From Actinoallomurus iriomotensis (GTDB lineage Bacteria > Actinomycetota > Actinomycetes > Streptosporangiales > Streptosporangiaceae): a stretch of 64,000 nt of DNA. Below, piece after piece: positions 30,157 to 39,697 of this stretch; within the stretch, counting starts at the first letter, position 1, and each line of letters begins with the position of its first letter. Below the pieces are notes generated by a model. That model searched no databases and was not told the DNA's origin. It saw nothing but the letters and a program-made list of their open reading frames with translations. Where the stretch lies: NCBI RefSeq assembly GCF_030269445.1, contig NZ_BSTJ01000001.1:211898-275897 (forward strand). The letters are read 5' to 3'. The position numbers and the translations under genes were made by a program.

Positions 30157-33100
30157 GTGAACGTCCGATCCACCGCCGGCTCCCGACGGCCCGGCGAAGA
30201 CGCCCTGACCCTTCCGGCCGCGTGGAGAGCGCGTCGGCATCCGCGGCGGGGCGATTCGTCGATCGCCGCGGTGGGCGAGCCCTCGCGGGGCCGGCCCCTC
30301 TCACCGGAGGACCGCGCCGAGATCGAGCGGGTGCTCCGCGACCCCGGATCCGATCCCGAGCTGGCCGATCGGGGGCTCGCCCATCTTCACGGCTCCCCGA
30401 ACCCGCCGGGTGCGGCGGTGGTCGCGTCGGTCAGGGTGCACCGGAGCGTCGGCGGGGTCGCCTGGGGGAACACCGAAGGCTGGGTCATCGACCATGGTCT
30501 GCCGTTCGCCGCCTGCGCGTACGCCGAGTTCGGTTCCGCCGCCGTCGACGGGATCCCCGGCAACGGGCCGGCCCGGGTGGTCGCCGCCTCACGTCACGGC
30601 GCGCACACGCGCGCCTGGTGGCGCGACGAGTACGCGTCGCGCCGGCTCCGCACCCGGCTGGCCGCCGCCGACGACGAGGTTCACGCGGAGGCCGTGGAGC
30701 GGCTCGCGGGCTGCCGGCGCGACCCCGCGCAACGGGCCGTCGTCTCCTACCTGGTACCGGACCGGCGCGACTGGGTGGACGAGTGCTGCGCCGCCCCTCC
30801 GGACGATCCGCTCCGGTGGATGCCGCTGCTCGCCCTGAGCTCGGCGGACCAGCTCGCCGCGCTCGGCGACCGGGTGCCGCCGCGGTGGTGGGACTTCCCC
30901 ACGGGCGTCGTCGCCACCATGGTCGACGGGCTCGGTGCGGCGATGGCGCCGCTGCTCACCGATGCCCTGGACCAGGACCTGTCGGTGCCCGAGACCCGCA
31001 CGATGCTCGGCGCGCTCGCCCTGCTGCCGTCGGACGAGGCGTTCCAGGCCCTGGTGGACCGCCTCGGCCGCAAGTACGTCCAGCCCGCGCTGCTCGGCGC
31101 GATGAAACGCTTCCCGATCCGCGCGATGCGCCTGCTCGCCCCCGCGACCCGCGGGTCGTCGCGTGCCGCCGAACTCGCCCGCGAGCTGCTGGCCGGGCAC
31201 CTGCTGGCCGCTCCGGCGCGTACGGCGGCCGCGCTGCCGGACCTGCCGCCCGGCGTCCGTGCCGTCATCGACTCGCTCGGGGCGGCGAACACGCGGGTGC
31301 CGGACGCCCCGGCCGACGCCCTCCCGCCGGTGCTGCTCACGCCGCCGTGGTCCCGGAGGCTCACGCCGCCGGAGCCCACCGTCGTCGCCGGGCTGACGCC
31401 GCCCGCCCGGCAGGCGGTGACCTGGGCCGATGGCGAGCGGGAGCGGTGGGCGGGAGCCGAGCCGGCCACCTACGGGTATCAGCGACGCGAGATCGCGATC
31501 AAGGCCATCGAGGAGTACCGGGCCGGAACGAGGACCGACCGCGACCCCGCGCTGTTCCTATGGGGCCCGGAGGAGTCGCTGCGGCCGCTGGTCGGGACCT
31601 GGCGACCCGGGCGGCTCGCGGGGGCGGCGGCGTGGATGCCGGCCGTCGTGGCGCGGTTCGAGCTCGACGCCCTCCCCCTCGCGCTGTACGCCGCCCGGAC
31701 GAACCCGTCCGGAGCCGCCGCCGTTCTCCTGCCGTTCCTGGACGCCGAGGCCGCGCTGCTGGCGGCCGGCTGGCTGGCCCGGCCGGCGTCGGTGCGCGCG
31801 ACCGCCGTCGGCTGGTTCGGACGGCACGGCACGGACGCCGTGCCGTACCTCGTGCCAGCCGCGCTCGGCGAGCCCGGGCAGCGGCGCGAGGACGCCGAGG
31901 GCGCCCTTCGCCACCTCGCGTCCGAGCACGGCGCCGACGCGGTCGTGACGGCCGCGCGCGTGTCCGGCGACGAGGCCGCGCGCGCGATCGAACGGTTCCT
32001 GGCGATCGATCCGACGGAGCTCCTCCCGGACCGGATGCCGGCGATCGGGCGGTGGGCCGAGTCCGCGTTGCTCCCGCAGGTCCGGCTGCGCGACCGCACG
32101 CGGGCGCTGCCGCGCGAGGCGACCGCCTACCTCCTGACCATGCTCGCGCTGTCGAAGCCCGGCGCGATGTACCCGGGGATCGGGCCGGTCCGCGAGGCCT
32201 GCGACCCGGCCTCCCTGGCGGAGTTCTCCTGGGTGCTGTTCCGCGGCTGGCAGGCGGCCGGCGCGCCGGCCCGGGACGGCTGGGCGCTGACGCAGCTCGG
32301 CTGGCTCGGCGACGACGAGACGGTGCGGCGGCTCGCGCCGGTGATCCGGGCCTGGCCGGGCGAGGGCGGGCATGCCAAGGCGGTCAAGGGCCTGGACGTG
32401 CTCGGCGAGATCGGCACCGACGTCGCGCTGATGCACCTGGACGGAATCGCGCGGAAGGTGCGGTTCCCGGCGCTCAAGGCGCGGGCCCGGGCACGGATCG
32501 ATGAGGTCGCCGCGCGGCTGGGGCTGACACCCGAGCGGCTCGCCGACCGGCTGGTGCCGGACTTCGGGCTCGACCCCGACGGGACTCTCCTCCTCGACTA
32601 CGGACCGCGGCGGTTCGTCGCCGGCTTCGACGAACAGCTCCGCCCGTACGTCACCGACGAGCACGGCAGACGGCGCAAGACACTGCCGAGACCCGGGGCG
32701 AAGGACGACCCCGAGCGCGCCGAGGCGGCGTACCGGAGGTTCACCGGGCTCAGAAAGGACGTCCGCACGGTCGCCGGCGATCAGGTCCGCCGGCTCGAGA
32801 GCGCCATGGTGACCCGGCGCCGCTGGACGCTCGCCGAATTCCGGAACCTGTTCGTCGCACACCCGCTGACCTGGCACATCACCCGCAGGCTGGTATGGGT
32901 CGCCGAGGACGGCGACCGGACGACGGCGTTCCGGATCGCCGAGGACCGCACCCTCGCCGGCATCACCGACGGCGCGCTGGACCTGCCCGAGTCGGCCGTG
33001 GTCCACATCGCGCACCCGGTCGACCTCGGCCGCGACCTGGCGGCCTGGTCCGAACTGTTCGCCGACTACGAGATCCTGCAGCCCTTCCCCCAGCTCGGCC

Positions 33101-33492
33101 GGACCGTGCACACCCTGACCGAGGCCGAGCGGCCGAGCGGCCGGCTGGAACGCTTCGAGGGACGCACGATGCCGATCCGCGGTGTACTGCGTCTGATCCG
33201 GCGCGGCTGGGAACGGGGAGAGCCGCAGGACCGCGGCGTCACGCGCTGGATCTCGCGGGAGATGGGGGCGGGCCGTCACCTGGTGATCGGTCTCGATCCG
33301 GGCATCGTGGCCGGGGCCGGCATCGACGACCCCGAGCAGAAGGTCCTGCACGTCCGGCTCGCCGACCGGCCCGACGACCCCCGGCCGGACCGCGACGGCC
33401 CCGCCTTCGACGCCCTGGACCCGGCGATCATCTCCGAAACCCTCGCGGACCTGACCGAAGCGTTCGTGGAGACAGCGCCACCGACCGTGTGA
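30157..33492 (+). CDS. DUF4132 domain giant protein
   Basis: An 1111-residue, largely helical protein of unknown function. The C-terminal third carries the DUF4132 block: YGPRRFVAGFDEQLRPYV, LPRPGAKDDPERAEAAYRRF, LRKDVRTVAGDQVRRLESAM, RRWTLAEFRNLFVAHP and HITRRLVW. The same domain occurs with WGR domains in MolR/YehI-like proteins; no WGR domain is evident here. The middle is repeat-like (LLPFLDAEAALLAAGWLARPASVRATAVGWF), resembling HEAT-type repeats. I chose GTG 30157; upstream frame has no ribosome site. It stands alone, divergent from the CoA transferase. Confidence 0.82.
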   Translation: MNVRSTAGSRRPGEDALTLPAAWRARRHPRRGDSSIAAVGEPSRGRPLSPEDRAEIERVLRDPGSDPELADRGLAHLHGSPNPPGAAVVASVRVHRSVGGVAWGNTEGWVIDHGLPFAACAYAEFGSAAVDGIPGNGPARVVAASRHGAHTRAWWRDEYASRRLRTRLAAADDEVHAEAVERLAGCRRDPAQRAVVSYLVPDRRDWVDECCAAPPDDPLRWMPLLALSSADQLAALGDRVPPRWWDFPTGVVATMVDGLGAAMAPLLTDALDQDLSVPETRTMLGALALLPSDEAFQALVDRLGRKYVQPALLGAMKRFPIRAMRLLAPATRGSSRAAELARELLAGHLLAAPARTAAALPDLPPGVRAVIDSLGAANTRVPDAPADALPPVLLTPPWSRRLTPPEPTVVAGLTPPARQAVTWADGERERWAGAEPATYGYQRREIAIKAIEEYRAGTRTDRDPALFLWGPEESLRPLVGTWRPGRLAGAAAWMPAVVARFELDALPLALYAARTNPSGAAAVLLPFLDAEAALLAAGWLARPASVRATAVGWFGRHGTDAVPYLVPAALGEPGQRREDAEGALRHLASEHGADAVVTAARVSGDEAARAIERFLAIDPTELLPDRMPAIGRWAESALLPQVRLRDRTRALPREATAYLLTMLALSKPGAMYPGIGPVREACDPASLAEFSWVLFRGWQAAGAPARDGWALTQLGWLGDDETVRRLAPVIRAWPGEGGHAKAVKGLDVLGEIGTDVALMHLDGIARKVRFPALKARARARIDEVAARLGLTPERLADRLVPDFGLDPDGTLLLDYGPRRFVAGFDEQLRPYVTDEHGRRRKTLPRPGAKDDPERAEAAYRRFTGLRKDVRTVAGDQVRRLESAMVTRRRWTLAEFRNLFVAHPLTWHITRRLVWVAEDGDRTTAFRIAEDRTLAGITDGALDLPESAVVHIAHPVDLGRDLAAWSELFADYEILQPFPQLGRTVHTLTEAERPSGRLERFEGRTMPIRGVLRLIRRGWERGEPQDRGVTRWISREMGAGRHLVIGLDPGIVAGAGIDDPEQKVLHVRLADRPDDPRPDRDGPAFDALDPAIISETLADLTEAFVETAPPTV

Positions 33493-33968
33493 CCGGCGGT
33501 GACGGGCCGGCGGTGACGGGCCGGGCGGGTCGCCGCACGCGCCCGGCGCGGGCATCCGGCCGACTGCGACGCGGCCGGTCGGCGGCCGTGCCGGGGGGCC
33601 GCCGCCGCCCGTCCGCGAAGGCGGAGTCGCCGCCACCAGACCGGTGGCCCCGGGCGGCGGCGCGCGCGGGCGATGCCTGGGCGCGCTGACCTCGCGCGGC
33701 CGGTTCGGCCGCACGGCGATGGCCTCGCGGGTGCCGGCCCCCGGCCGCGAAGCGGCCGGGGGCGTGTCACGGGCGCCGGCGATGACGGGCCGGTCACGGC
33801 GGGCCGGTCACGGCGGGCCGGTCACGGCGGGCCGGTCACGGCGGAGCCCTCCCGCCCGGGGGCTCCAGCCCACTCTCATTGTCCAGTCCCTCACACCGCC
33901 GTGACCAGAGGGCGGTGCGGCTGTGGATGAGCGGACCCGCCCCCGGGGGGGCGGGCCGGCGCACCGGC
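33493..33968. other. Repeat-rich non-coding region
   Basis: This 476-base stretch is extremely GC-rich and has only low-complexity open frames. It holds two copies of CCGGCGGTGACGGG near 33493-33522 and four perfect copies of a related 14-mer at 33787-33842. I see no gene here. Confidence 0.6.
33787..33842. repeat. Four perfect tandem copies of a 14-bp unit
   Basis: GGGCCGGTCACGGC is repeated at 33787, 33801, 33815 and 33829 without a mismatch. A 14-bp motif of similar composition (CCGGCGGTGACGGG) is repeated twice near 33495-33522. The unit length is not a codon multiple, so this is not a coding repeat; it may be a variable-number tandem repeat. Confidence 0.9.
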
Positions 33969-34598
33969 TCAGCAGGCGTCGAGCAGGTCTCCCAGGGCGG
34001 CCTTCTCGTCACTGGTCACGAACAGCTTGAACTTGTACTTCACGCTCACGTACTCCTCCCCGTACGTGCACCAGTACGCCGTGTTCGACGGCTTCCACTC
34101 GCTGGGGTCCTTGTCGCTCTTGGAGCTGTTGCTGGAGCTGGAGGCGATGATCAGCTGCGCGTCGGTCAGGTCGTTGCCGAACGCCTTGCGCTGCGCGGCG
34201 GTCCACTGGTCGGCGCCGGTCCGCCACGCGTCGGCGAGCGGCACGATGTGGTCGATCGTCGCCTGCGAGACCACGGTGACCGTCGTGTCGTCGTAGGCGC
34301 TGTACCAGGAGCCGGAGGTCGGCTGGCAGCCGTCGCCGCCCTCGACGACGTTCTCGCCGTCGCGGGCGAGCACGTCCTGGCGGGTGGTGCAGCCGTCGGG
34401 CTGGTCGGCCCAGACGTCGAAGGCGTCGCGGCTGTAGCCGTCCATGCTGTGCGGGGTGCCGACCGTGAGCGAGGCGAGCTCGGTCCGGGCGGTCGACTCC
34501 GACGGGGGCGGTGGCGGGTCGGCCAGCGCCTGGGTGGAAGGTCCGATGAGGCTCGCGATCCCGATCAGGGTCGCCACGAGCGTAACGGCACGTCGCAC
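33969..34598 (-). CDS. Secreted HNH-family (DUF1524-type) nuclease
   Basis: A 209-residue exported protein. The N-terminus VRRAVTLVATLIGIASLIG, ending STQALA before DPPPP, is a standard signal peptide with an AxA-type cleavage site. The mature part has the HNH/GmrSD C-terminal motif: DHIVPLADAWRTGA, then FGNDLTDAQLIIASSSSNSSK, KDPSEWKPSNTAYWCTYGE, with His/Asn residues expected to hold the metal. I chose GTG 34598 because it gives a normal signal peptide after a GAGAGG ribosome site; ATG 34637 is the alternative. Related streptomycete extracellular proteins are described as nucleases of this family. Confidence 0.87.
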   Translation of the reverse strand: MRRAVTLVATLIGIASLIGPSTQALADPPPPPSESTARTELASLTVGTPHSMDGYSRDAFDVWADQPDGCTTRQDVLARDGENVVEGGDGCQPTSGSWYSAYDDTTVTVVSQATIDHIVPLADAWRTGADQWTAAQRKAFGNDLTDAQLIIASSSSNSSKSDKDPSEWKPSNTAYWCTYGEEYVSVKYKFKLFVTSDEKAALGDLLDAC

Positions 34599-34796
34599 TG
34601 CTGGGGTCCTCTCATCCGTGGATCCCGCTCCCCGCATGAGACTCGCGCCCAGAGTCAACCAAATGGTTACCAGACGGTAAATACGCCTGTATTGACGGAT
34701 CTGGACAAATAGCCCATCCCCTATTTCCCGCCTCGGGCGGGCCGGGGGGCGGGGGCCAGGGCCGATGGAGGCGACGGCTCCGGCAGGATGGGCGGA

Positions 34797-35351
34797 ATGG
34801 CCGCATCCGTTCCCCCGGTCGACGCCGCGCTCGTGGCGCGGCTCCGTGCGCTCGGACCGTCGTGCGGGTCCGTGCGGATCGTCGCGGTGGACGGGCCGAG
34901 CGCGGCGGGCAAGACGACGTTCAGCGGCGCTCTGGCGGCCGCTCTGGACGACGCGCCGGTCGTGCACTCCGACGACTTCCCGGTGCCCTGGGACGGCGAG
35001 CCGCTCGCCTGGTGGCCGCCGCTGACCGCACACGTGCTCGCGCCGCTGCGCGCCGGGCGTCCCGGGCGGTTCCGCCGGTACGACTGGCGGCGCGGCGCGT
35101 ACGCCGAGGAGGTCACGGTCCCGGTGGCGCCCGTGCTCGTCATCGAGGGGGTCGGCGCGGCACGCCAGGAGTCGCCGGCGGCGTTCCGCGTCTGGGTGGA
35201 GGCTCCGCTCGCGGTACGGAGGCGGCGCGCGGCCGGACGCGGCGACGACCTGGCCGCGTGGGATCACTGGGCGGAGACCGAGGCGAAACTGTTCACCGCC
35301 GACCGGACCCGCGATCGGGCCGACCTGATCATCGACGGCAATTTCTCGTAG
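34797..35351 (+). CDS. P-loop kinase, uridine-kinase-like
   Basis: A 184-residue P-loop NTPase of the uridine/phosphoribulokinase-like group. Walker A is VAVDGPSAAGKTTFSGALA; VVHSDDFPVPWDG is the acceptor/catalytic Asp segment; VLVIEGVGAA is the Walker-B-like strand; ADLIIDGNFS ends the protein. Actinobacterial annotation usually calls it uridine kinase or (d)CMP-kinase-like, but substrate specificity is not demonstrated. ATG 34797 or 34788 may be used. If it really is a uridine kinase it would be a pyrimidine-salvage counterpart to the catabolic genes elsewhere in the window; that is speculative. Confidence 0.75.
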   Translation: MAASVPPVDAALVARLRALGPSCGSVRIVAVDGPSAAGKTTFSGALAAALDDAPVVHSDDFPVPWDGEPLAWWPPLTAHVLAPLRAGRPGRFRRYDWRRGAYAEEVTVPVAPVLVIEGVGAARQESPAAFRVWVEAPLAVRRRRAAGRGDDLAAWDHWAETEAKLFTADRTRDRADLIIDGNFS

Positions 35352-35374
35352 CTCGCCCGACCTATCCCGTAATA

Positions 35375-35719
35375 ATGGCGGACATGGGGAAAGTGTGGCG
35401 ATGGGTAATGCGCTCGGAAACGACCCTGGGGCTTTTCCTGCTCATCGTCGCGCTCGCGGGCGCCGGCATCATGATCGACTGGATGTCGTCGGCCGCGCAC
35501 GGCTGCGCGCCGCACGACACGGCCGCCATCTGCGACGACGGCCTCAAGAACGTCATCACGCCGATCTGCGTGTTCGGCACGCTCGCCTTCTGCGCGGTGT
35601 CCGTCATCGGCGTCAAGTGGTCCTCGCTCGCGTGGATGCGCCGCTGGACGCTCATCGGGCTGGCCGGCGAGCTGGCCTGCCTGGCGGTCGGCGCGGTCCT
35701 CGCCGCGACCGGCCCCTGA
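35375..35719 (+). CDS. Small three-helix membrane protein, unknown function
   Basis: A 114-residue protein that I do not recognise. It has three clear hydrophobic segments: TLGLFLLIVALAGAGIMIDW, ITPICVFGTLAFCAVSVIGV and LIGLAGELACLAVGAVLAAT. The first loop carries two cysteines (HGCAPHDTAAICDDG) and probably faces outward. It starts 23 bases after the kinase gene on the same strand and stops five bases before the convergent hyuB stop. Either ATG 35375 or 35384 could be the start. Codon bias fits a real gene. Confidence 0.65.
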   Translation: MADMGKVWRWVMRSETTLGLFLLIVALAGAGIMIDWMSSAAHGCAPHDTAAICDDGLKNVITPICVFGTLAFCAVSVIGVKWSSLAWMRRWTLIGLAGELACLAVGAVLAATGP

Positions 35720-35723
35720 GGGG

Positions 35724-37580
35724 TCAGGACGCCGGGTCGTCCACCTCCGCGCGGGTACGCCCGCCGGCGAGCGTCGCGTAGCCGGGGCCGCGGTCGAAGA
35801 AGGCGGCCGGGCCTCGTCCGGCGCGCAGGCGTGCCCGCAGCGCGGCGGTCGCCTCCTCGTCCACGGACGGTTCTTCCGGCGGGCCGGTGAGCACGACCCC
35901 GTAGTCGTCGCGCGCGCCGTCCGCCGAGACCTTGCCGTCCCGTACGTCGGCGGCGACCATCGCAGGCGGCCGGTTCAGCGGGTCGCCCCACCCGCCGCCG
36001 CCCGTCGTACGGATCCGGATCACCTCGCCCGCCCGTACCGGATGGTCGTCGACGAGGCCCTCCATCGGCACGCCCGCCACCTCGGCGCGGAACGGCCGCC
36101 CCGCGCGGCCGCCGTTCACGCCCCAGCAGGACAGGATCGAGCGGTCGGCGATCGACATGTAGTGCGCGTCGCGGAGCATCCGGATGTGCTTGTCGTAACC
36201 GAGCCCGCCGCGGTGCTCCCCCGGCCCGCCGGAGTCGACGGCCAGGCCGAGGCGTTCGACGCGGAACGGCCAGCGCGCCTCGGCGAACTCCACCGGAATG
36301 TTGCGCGAGTCGGGCACCACGTGGATCGTGTCCTCGCCGTCGGCGTAGTAGCGCCCGCCCGAACCGCCGCCGAGCACCTCGCGCATCAGGTACGGCTCGG
36401 GGTCCTCGCCGTACACTCCGGTGTACCGGATGGTCTCCTGGTCGGCCGGCATCCGGCCGCCGGTCGCCTTGGCCAGCACACCCGCGAGGACGCCGAGCAG
36501 CCGCAGGATCACGAACGTGCGGGCGTTCGTCGGCGCCGGGAAGATCGGGGTGAGCAGCGTCCCCTTCTCCGGAAAGCGCATCTCGATGAGCGGCACGACG
36601 CCCTCGTTGACGTCCAGCTCGGCCATCCGCTCCGGCGAGTCGGCGAGGTTGCGCAGCACGGGCGCCAGCCACTTCTTCAGGAACACCCCGTCGGCGTAGT
36701 CGCCCGCGTGGTTGATCGGCCCCTTGGCCTGCGGCGACGTGCCGGTGAAGTCGATGACGAGCTTCTCGGGGGTCTTGGTGAGCGTGATCCGCTGGGCGTG
36801 CAGCCGGGGCGGGTCGACCCCGTCGTGCTCGGCGTAGTCCTCCCAGATGTGCGTCCCGTCGGGGATCTTGGCCAGGATCTCCCGCCGGAACGTCTCGGTG
36901 GTCTTGTCGATGATCGCGTCGAAGCAGTCCTCGACCGCCGCGCGCCCGTACCGGGCGAACAGCTCGCCCAGCCGCCGCGCGCCCATGAGACACGCCGAGC
37001 ACTCGGCGTCCAGGTCGCCGGCGAGCGAGTCGGGCATCCGGGAGTTGCGGGTCATGATGCGCAGCGCCGCGTCGTTCGGCACGCCCTGGTCCCACAGCTT
37101 GATCGGCGGGACCATGAGCCCCTCCTCGAACGCCGACCGCGCGTGCGAGGGCATCGAGCCCGGCACCGCCCCGCCGATGTCGTCGTGATGCCCGAACGCC
37201 TGCACGAACGCGACCACGTCCGTGTCACCCCGACCAACCGGCCCCGACCGACCTCCCGGACCCAGGAACACCGGCACGGTGACGCACAGGTCGGGCAGGT
37301 GACCGATGCCGCCCTCGGACAGGTAGACGTCGTTGTGGAAGAAGACGTCGCCGGGCCGCATCGTCTCGATCGGGAAGTCCCGTACGACGGGCTGCACCAG
37401 CGCCGAGTACGAACGGCCGGTGAGCTTGCGCATCCGCCGGTCGTGGATGCCGGCGCGGAAGTCGTGCGCGTCCCGGATCATCGGCGAGCGCGCCGTACGG
37501 GCGATCGCGGTCTCGACCTCCTTCTCGACGGAGGCGAGCGTGCCCTCCACGATCTCCACCAGGATCGGATCGGCCTTCAT
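35724..37580 (-). CDS. hyuB: Hydantoinase B/N-methylhydantoinase beta subunit
   Basis: HyuB is one subunit of ATP-dependent N-methylhydantoinase/oxoprolinase/acetone-carboxylase-type enzymes. The 618-residue product starts DPILVEIVEGTLASVEKEVE and contains FPIETMRPGDVFFHNDVYLSEGG-like sequence near residue 75, HHDDIGGAVPGSMPSHA (metal-binding His/Asp region), and the C-terminal SGGPGEHRGGLGYDKHIR and TTGGGGWGDPL, all HyuB signatures. ATG 37580 overlaps the hyuA stop by one base (TGATG). It likely acts as a HyuA-HyuB complex. Confidence 0.93.
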   Translation of the reverse strand: MKADPILVEIVEGTLASVEKEVETAIARTARSPMIRDAHDFRAGIHDRRMRKLTGRSYSALVQPVVRDFPIETMRPGDVFFHNDVYLSEGGIGHLPDLCVTVPVFLGPGGRSGPVGRGDTDVVAFVQAFGHHDDIGGAVPGSMPSHARSAFEEGLMVPPIKLWDQGVPNDAALRIMTRNSRMPDSLAGDLDAECSACLMGARRLGELFARYGRAAVEDCFDAIIDKTTETFRREILAKIPDGTHIWEDYAEHDGVDPPRLHAQRITLTKTPEKLVIDFTGTSPQAKGPINHAGDYADGVFLKKWLAPVLRNLADSPERMAELDVNEGVVPLIEMRFPEKGTLLTPIFPAPTNARTFVILRLLGVLAGVLAKATGGRMPADQETIRYTGVYGEDPEPYLMREVLGGGSGGRYYADGEDTIHVVPDSRNIPVEFAEARWPFRVERLGLAVDSGGPGEHRGGLGYDKHIRMLRDAHYMSIADRSILSCWGVNGGRAGRPFRAEVAGVPMEGLVDDHPVRAGEVIRIRTTGGGGWGDPLNRPPAMVAADVRDGKVSADGARDDYGVVLTGPPEEPSVDEEATAALRARLRAGRGPAAFFDRGPGYATLAGGRTRAEVDDPAS

Positions 37581-39568
37581 CAGCGGGTCACCACCAGGTT
37601 GCCGTGGCCGTCCACGCGGGCGGAGAAGCCCGGGTGGAGCGGCAGCGTGGATCCGAACTCCTCGACCACCGCCGGACCGGTCAGCACGTCGCCCGGTTCG
37701 AGGCGTTCGCGCGCGTACACGGGCACCTCGGCCCAGTCGTCGAAGAAGACGCGGCGGACGCCCGTACGGGCACGGGCGGGGTCGCCGTCGCCCGGCGGCC
37801 GTACCGGCGGCTCCGGCCGTTCGATCGGCCCGATGCCGGCGACGCGCAGGTTGACCCACTCGACCGGGTCGCCGCGGTGGCAGTAGCCGTACAGGCGTTC
37901 GTGCTCGTCGTGGAAGCGGGCGGCGACCTCGGCGGCGTCGGCGCGGCCGACCGGGACGCGCACCTCGAACGCCTGACCGTGGTAACGCAGGTCGGCCGAG
38001 CGCACGTAGCGGTGCTCGGCGAACCCCTGCCGGTCGAGCGCGGCGCCGGCCTGGGCCTCCAGCTCCGTGTACAGCTCCTCCAGCTCCTCCGGGCCGGGGT
38101 CGCGGGTGACGCGCGTGCGCACGTACTCGCTGCGCACGTCCACGGTGAGCAGGCCGAACGCGGACAGGTTGCCCGGGTCGCGCGGCACGATCGCCGACGG
38201 CAGCCCGAGGATGTCGATCAGACGGCAGACGAGCAGCGGGCCGGAGCCGCCGAAGGCGACCAGGGGAAAGTCGCGCACGTCGAGGCCCCGCTTGACGGTG
38301 ATCCGGCGGATGGCGTTGGCCTGGTTCCAGGCGCTGATCTCCAGGATGCCGGTGGCGCACGCCTCGGTCTTGAGGCCCAGGGTCGAGGCGAGCGCGGTGA
38401 CCCCTTCACCGGCCGCCGGCACGTCGAGCGGGATCTCACCGCCGAGCAGGTGCGGCGGGATCCGCCCGAGGTGGACGTGGGCGTCGGTGACGGTGACGTC
38501 CGTCGCGCCCCGGCCGTAGCAGAGCGGCCCGGGGTCGGCGCCGGCCGAGCGCGGCCCGACCTTGAGCGTGCCCTCGGGCGAGATCCAGGCGATCGAGCCG
38601 CCGCCGGCGCCGACCGTGACGATGTCGATCATCGGGATCTTGGACGGGTAGTCGCCGACGGTGCCCTCGGTGGTGAGCGTCGGCTCGCCGTCGAGCACGA
38701 CGGCGACGTCGGTGGAGGTGCCGCCGCCGTCGAGCGTGATGACGTTCGCGTGCTCGGCGGCCGCCCGCGCGACGAACGCGGCGCCGAGGGCGCCGGCGGC
38801 CGGGCCCGACAGCACGGTCGTGATCGGCCGGTCCACCACCTCGCTCGCCGACAGTACGCCGCCGTTGCTCGTCATGACGTACAGGGGCACGTCGCCGAGT
38901 CGCTCGGAGATCCGCGCCACGTAGCGGCCGATGGCGGGCTTGACCGCGGCGTCGACCAGGGTGGTGACCGAACGCTCGTACTCCCGGTACTCCCGCAGCA
39001 CCTCGTGCGACAGCGACACCACCGCGTCCGGGTGCTCACGGCGCAGCACCTCGCGCATGGCCAGCTCGTGCGTGGGGTCGGCGTAGGAGTGCAGGAAGCA
39101 CACGCCGATCGCGGTCACGCCCTGGTCGCGGAACCAGCGTGCGGCGCGCACCGCAGACGCCTCGTCGAACGGCCGCACCTCCGCGCCGGTGTGGTCGAGC
39201 CGTCCGCCGACCGTCCGAACCCGGTGCGCCGGGACGATCCGCGGCGGCTTGACCCAGAAGTAGGAGTTGCCGTAGCCGTCCGGGACGCTCTGGCGGGCGA
39301 TCTCCAGCAGGAACTCGAAACCCTCGGTGGTGACGAAGCCGAGATCGCCGACGCGGCCCTCGAGGAGCCGGTTGGTCGCCACGGTCGTGCCGTGGCACAC
39401 GGCCGCGATGTCGGCGGCGTCCAGCCGGCCGATGCCCGCCATGAACCCCTCGGCCGGGTCGTCCGGCGTCGACGGCGTCTTGGTGGTGACGATCGCCCCG
39501 GTGTCCTCGTCCACCGCGACCACGTCCGTGAACGTCCCACCAGTGTCAATGCCGATCCGGATCGCCAT
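37580..39568 (-). CDS. hyuA: Hydantoinase A/N-methylhydantoinase alpha subunit
   Basis: HyuA carries the ATP-using ASKHA-type fold and, with HyuB, hydrolyses cyclic imides such as N-methylhydantoin or 5-oxoproline. The 662-residue protein begins IRIGIDTGGTFTDVVAVDED (phosphate-1 motif), then VCHGTTVATNRLLEG, NVITLDGGGTSTDVAVVLDG (phosphate-2), and VAFGGSGPLLVCRLIDILGL. ATG 39568. The exact cyclic substrate is unknown; hydantoin-like compounds would fit the N-heterocycle theme of the window, but nearby genes give no direct link. Confidence 0.93.
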   Translation of the reverse strand: MAIRIGIDTGGTFTDVVAVDEDTGAIVTTKTPSTPDDPAEGFMAGIGRLDAADIAAVCHGTTVATNRLLEGRVGDLGFVTTEGFEFLLEIARQSVPDGYGNSYFWVKPPRIVPAHRVRTVGGRLDHTGAEVRPFDEASAVRAARWFRDQGVTAIGVCFLHSYADPTHELAMREVLRREHPDAVVSLSHEVLREYREYERSVTTLVDAAVKPAIGRYVARISERLGDVPLYVMTSNGGVLSASEVVDRPITTVLSGPAAGALGAAFVARAAAEHANVITLDGGGTSTDVAVVLDGEPTLTTEGTVGDYPSKIPMIDIVTVGAGGGSIAWISPEGTLKVGPRSAGADPGPLCYGRGATDVTVTDAHVHLGRIPPHLLGGEIPLDVPAAGEGVTALASTLGLKTEACATGILEISAWNQANAIRRITVKRGLDVRDFPLVAFGGSGPLLVCRLIDILGLPSAIVPRDPGNLSAFGLLTVDVRSEYVRTRVTRDPGPEELEELYTELEAQAGAALDRQGFAEHRYVRSADLRYHGQAFEVRVPVGRADAAEVAARFHDEHERLYGYCHRGDPVEWVNLRVAGIGPIERPEPPVRPPGDGDPARARTGVRRVFFDDWAEVPVYARERLEPGDVLTGPAVVEEFGSTLPLHPGFSARVDGHGNLVVTR

Positions 39569-39697
39569 GAGTCAGTGTCTACCCGGACGGTACGGACGGG
39601 GGAACCGTCGACTCCTGCCAACGAGCGAACCGTTTTTCGGTATTCGGTCACCCGGCCCGCGCGCGCTCAGCGGGTGGTGCCGCGCGTCAGGACCGGC

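Noticed and set aside
33493-33968. CRISPR array
   Set aside because: The 14-bp units are contiguous without spacers and no cas genes are present.
34657-34668. AACCAAATGGTT as an operator upstream of the secreted nuclease
   Set aside because: Five-base arms only, and no linked regulator; may be part of an ordinary promoter.
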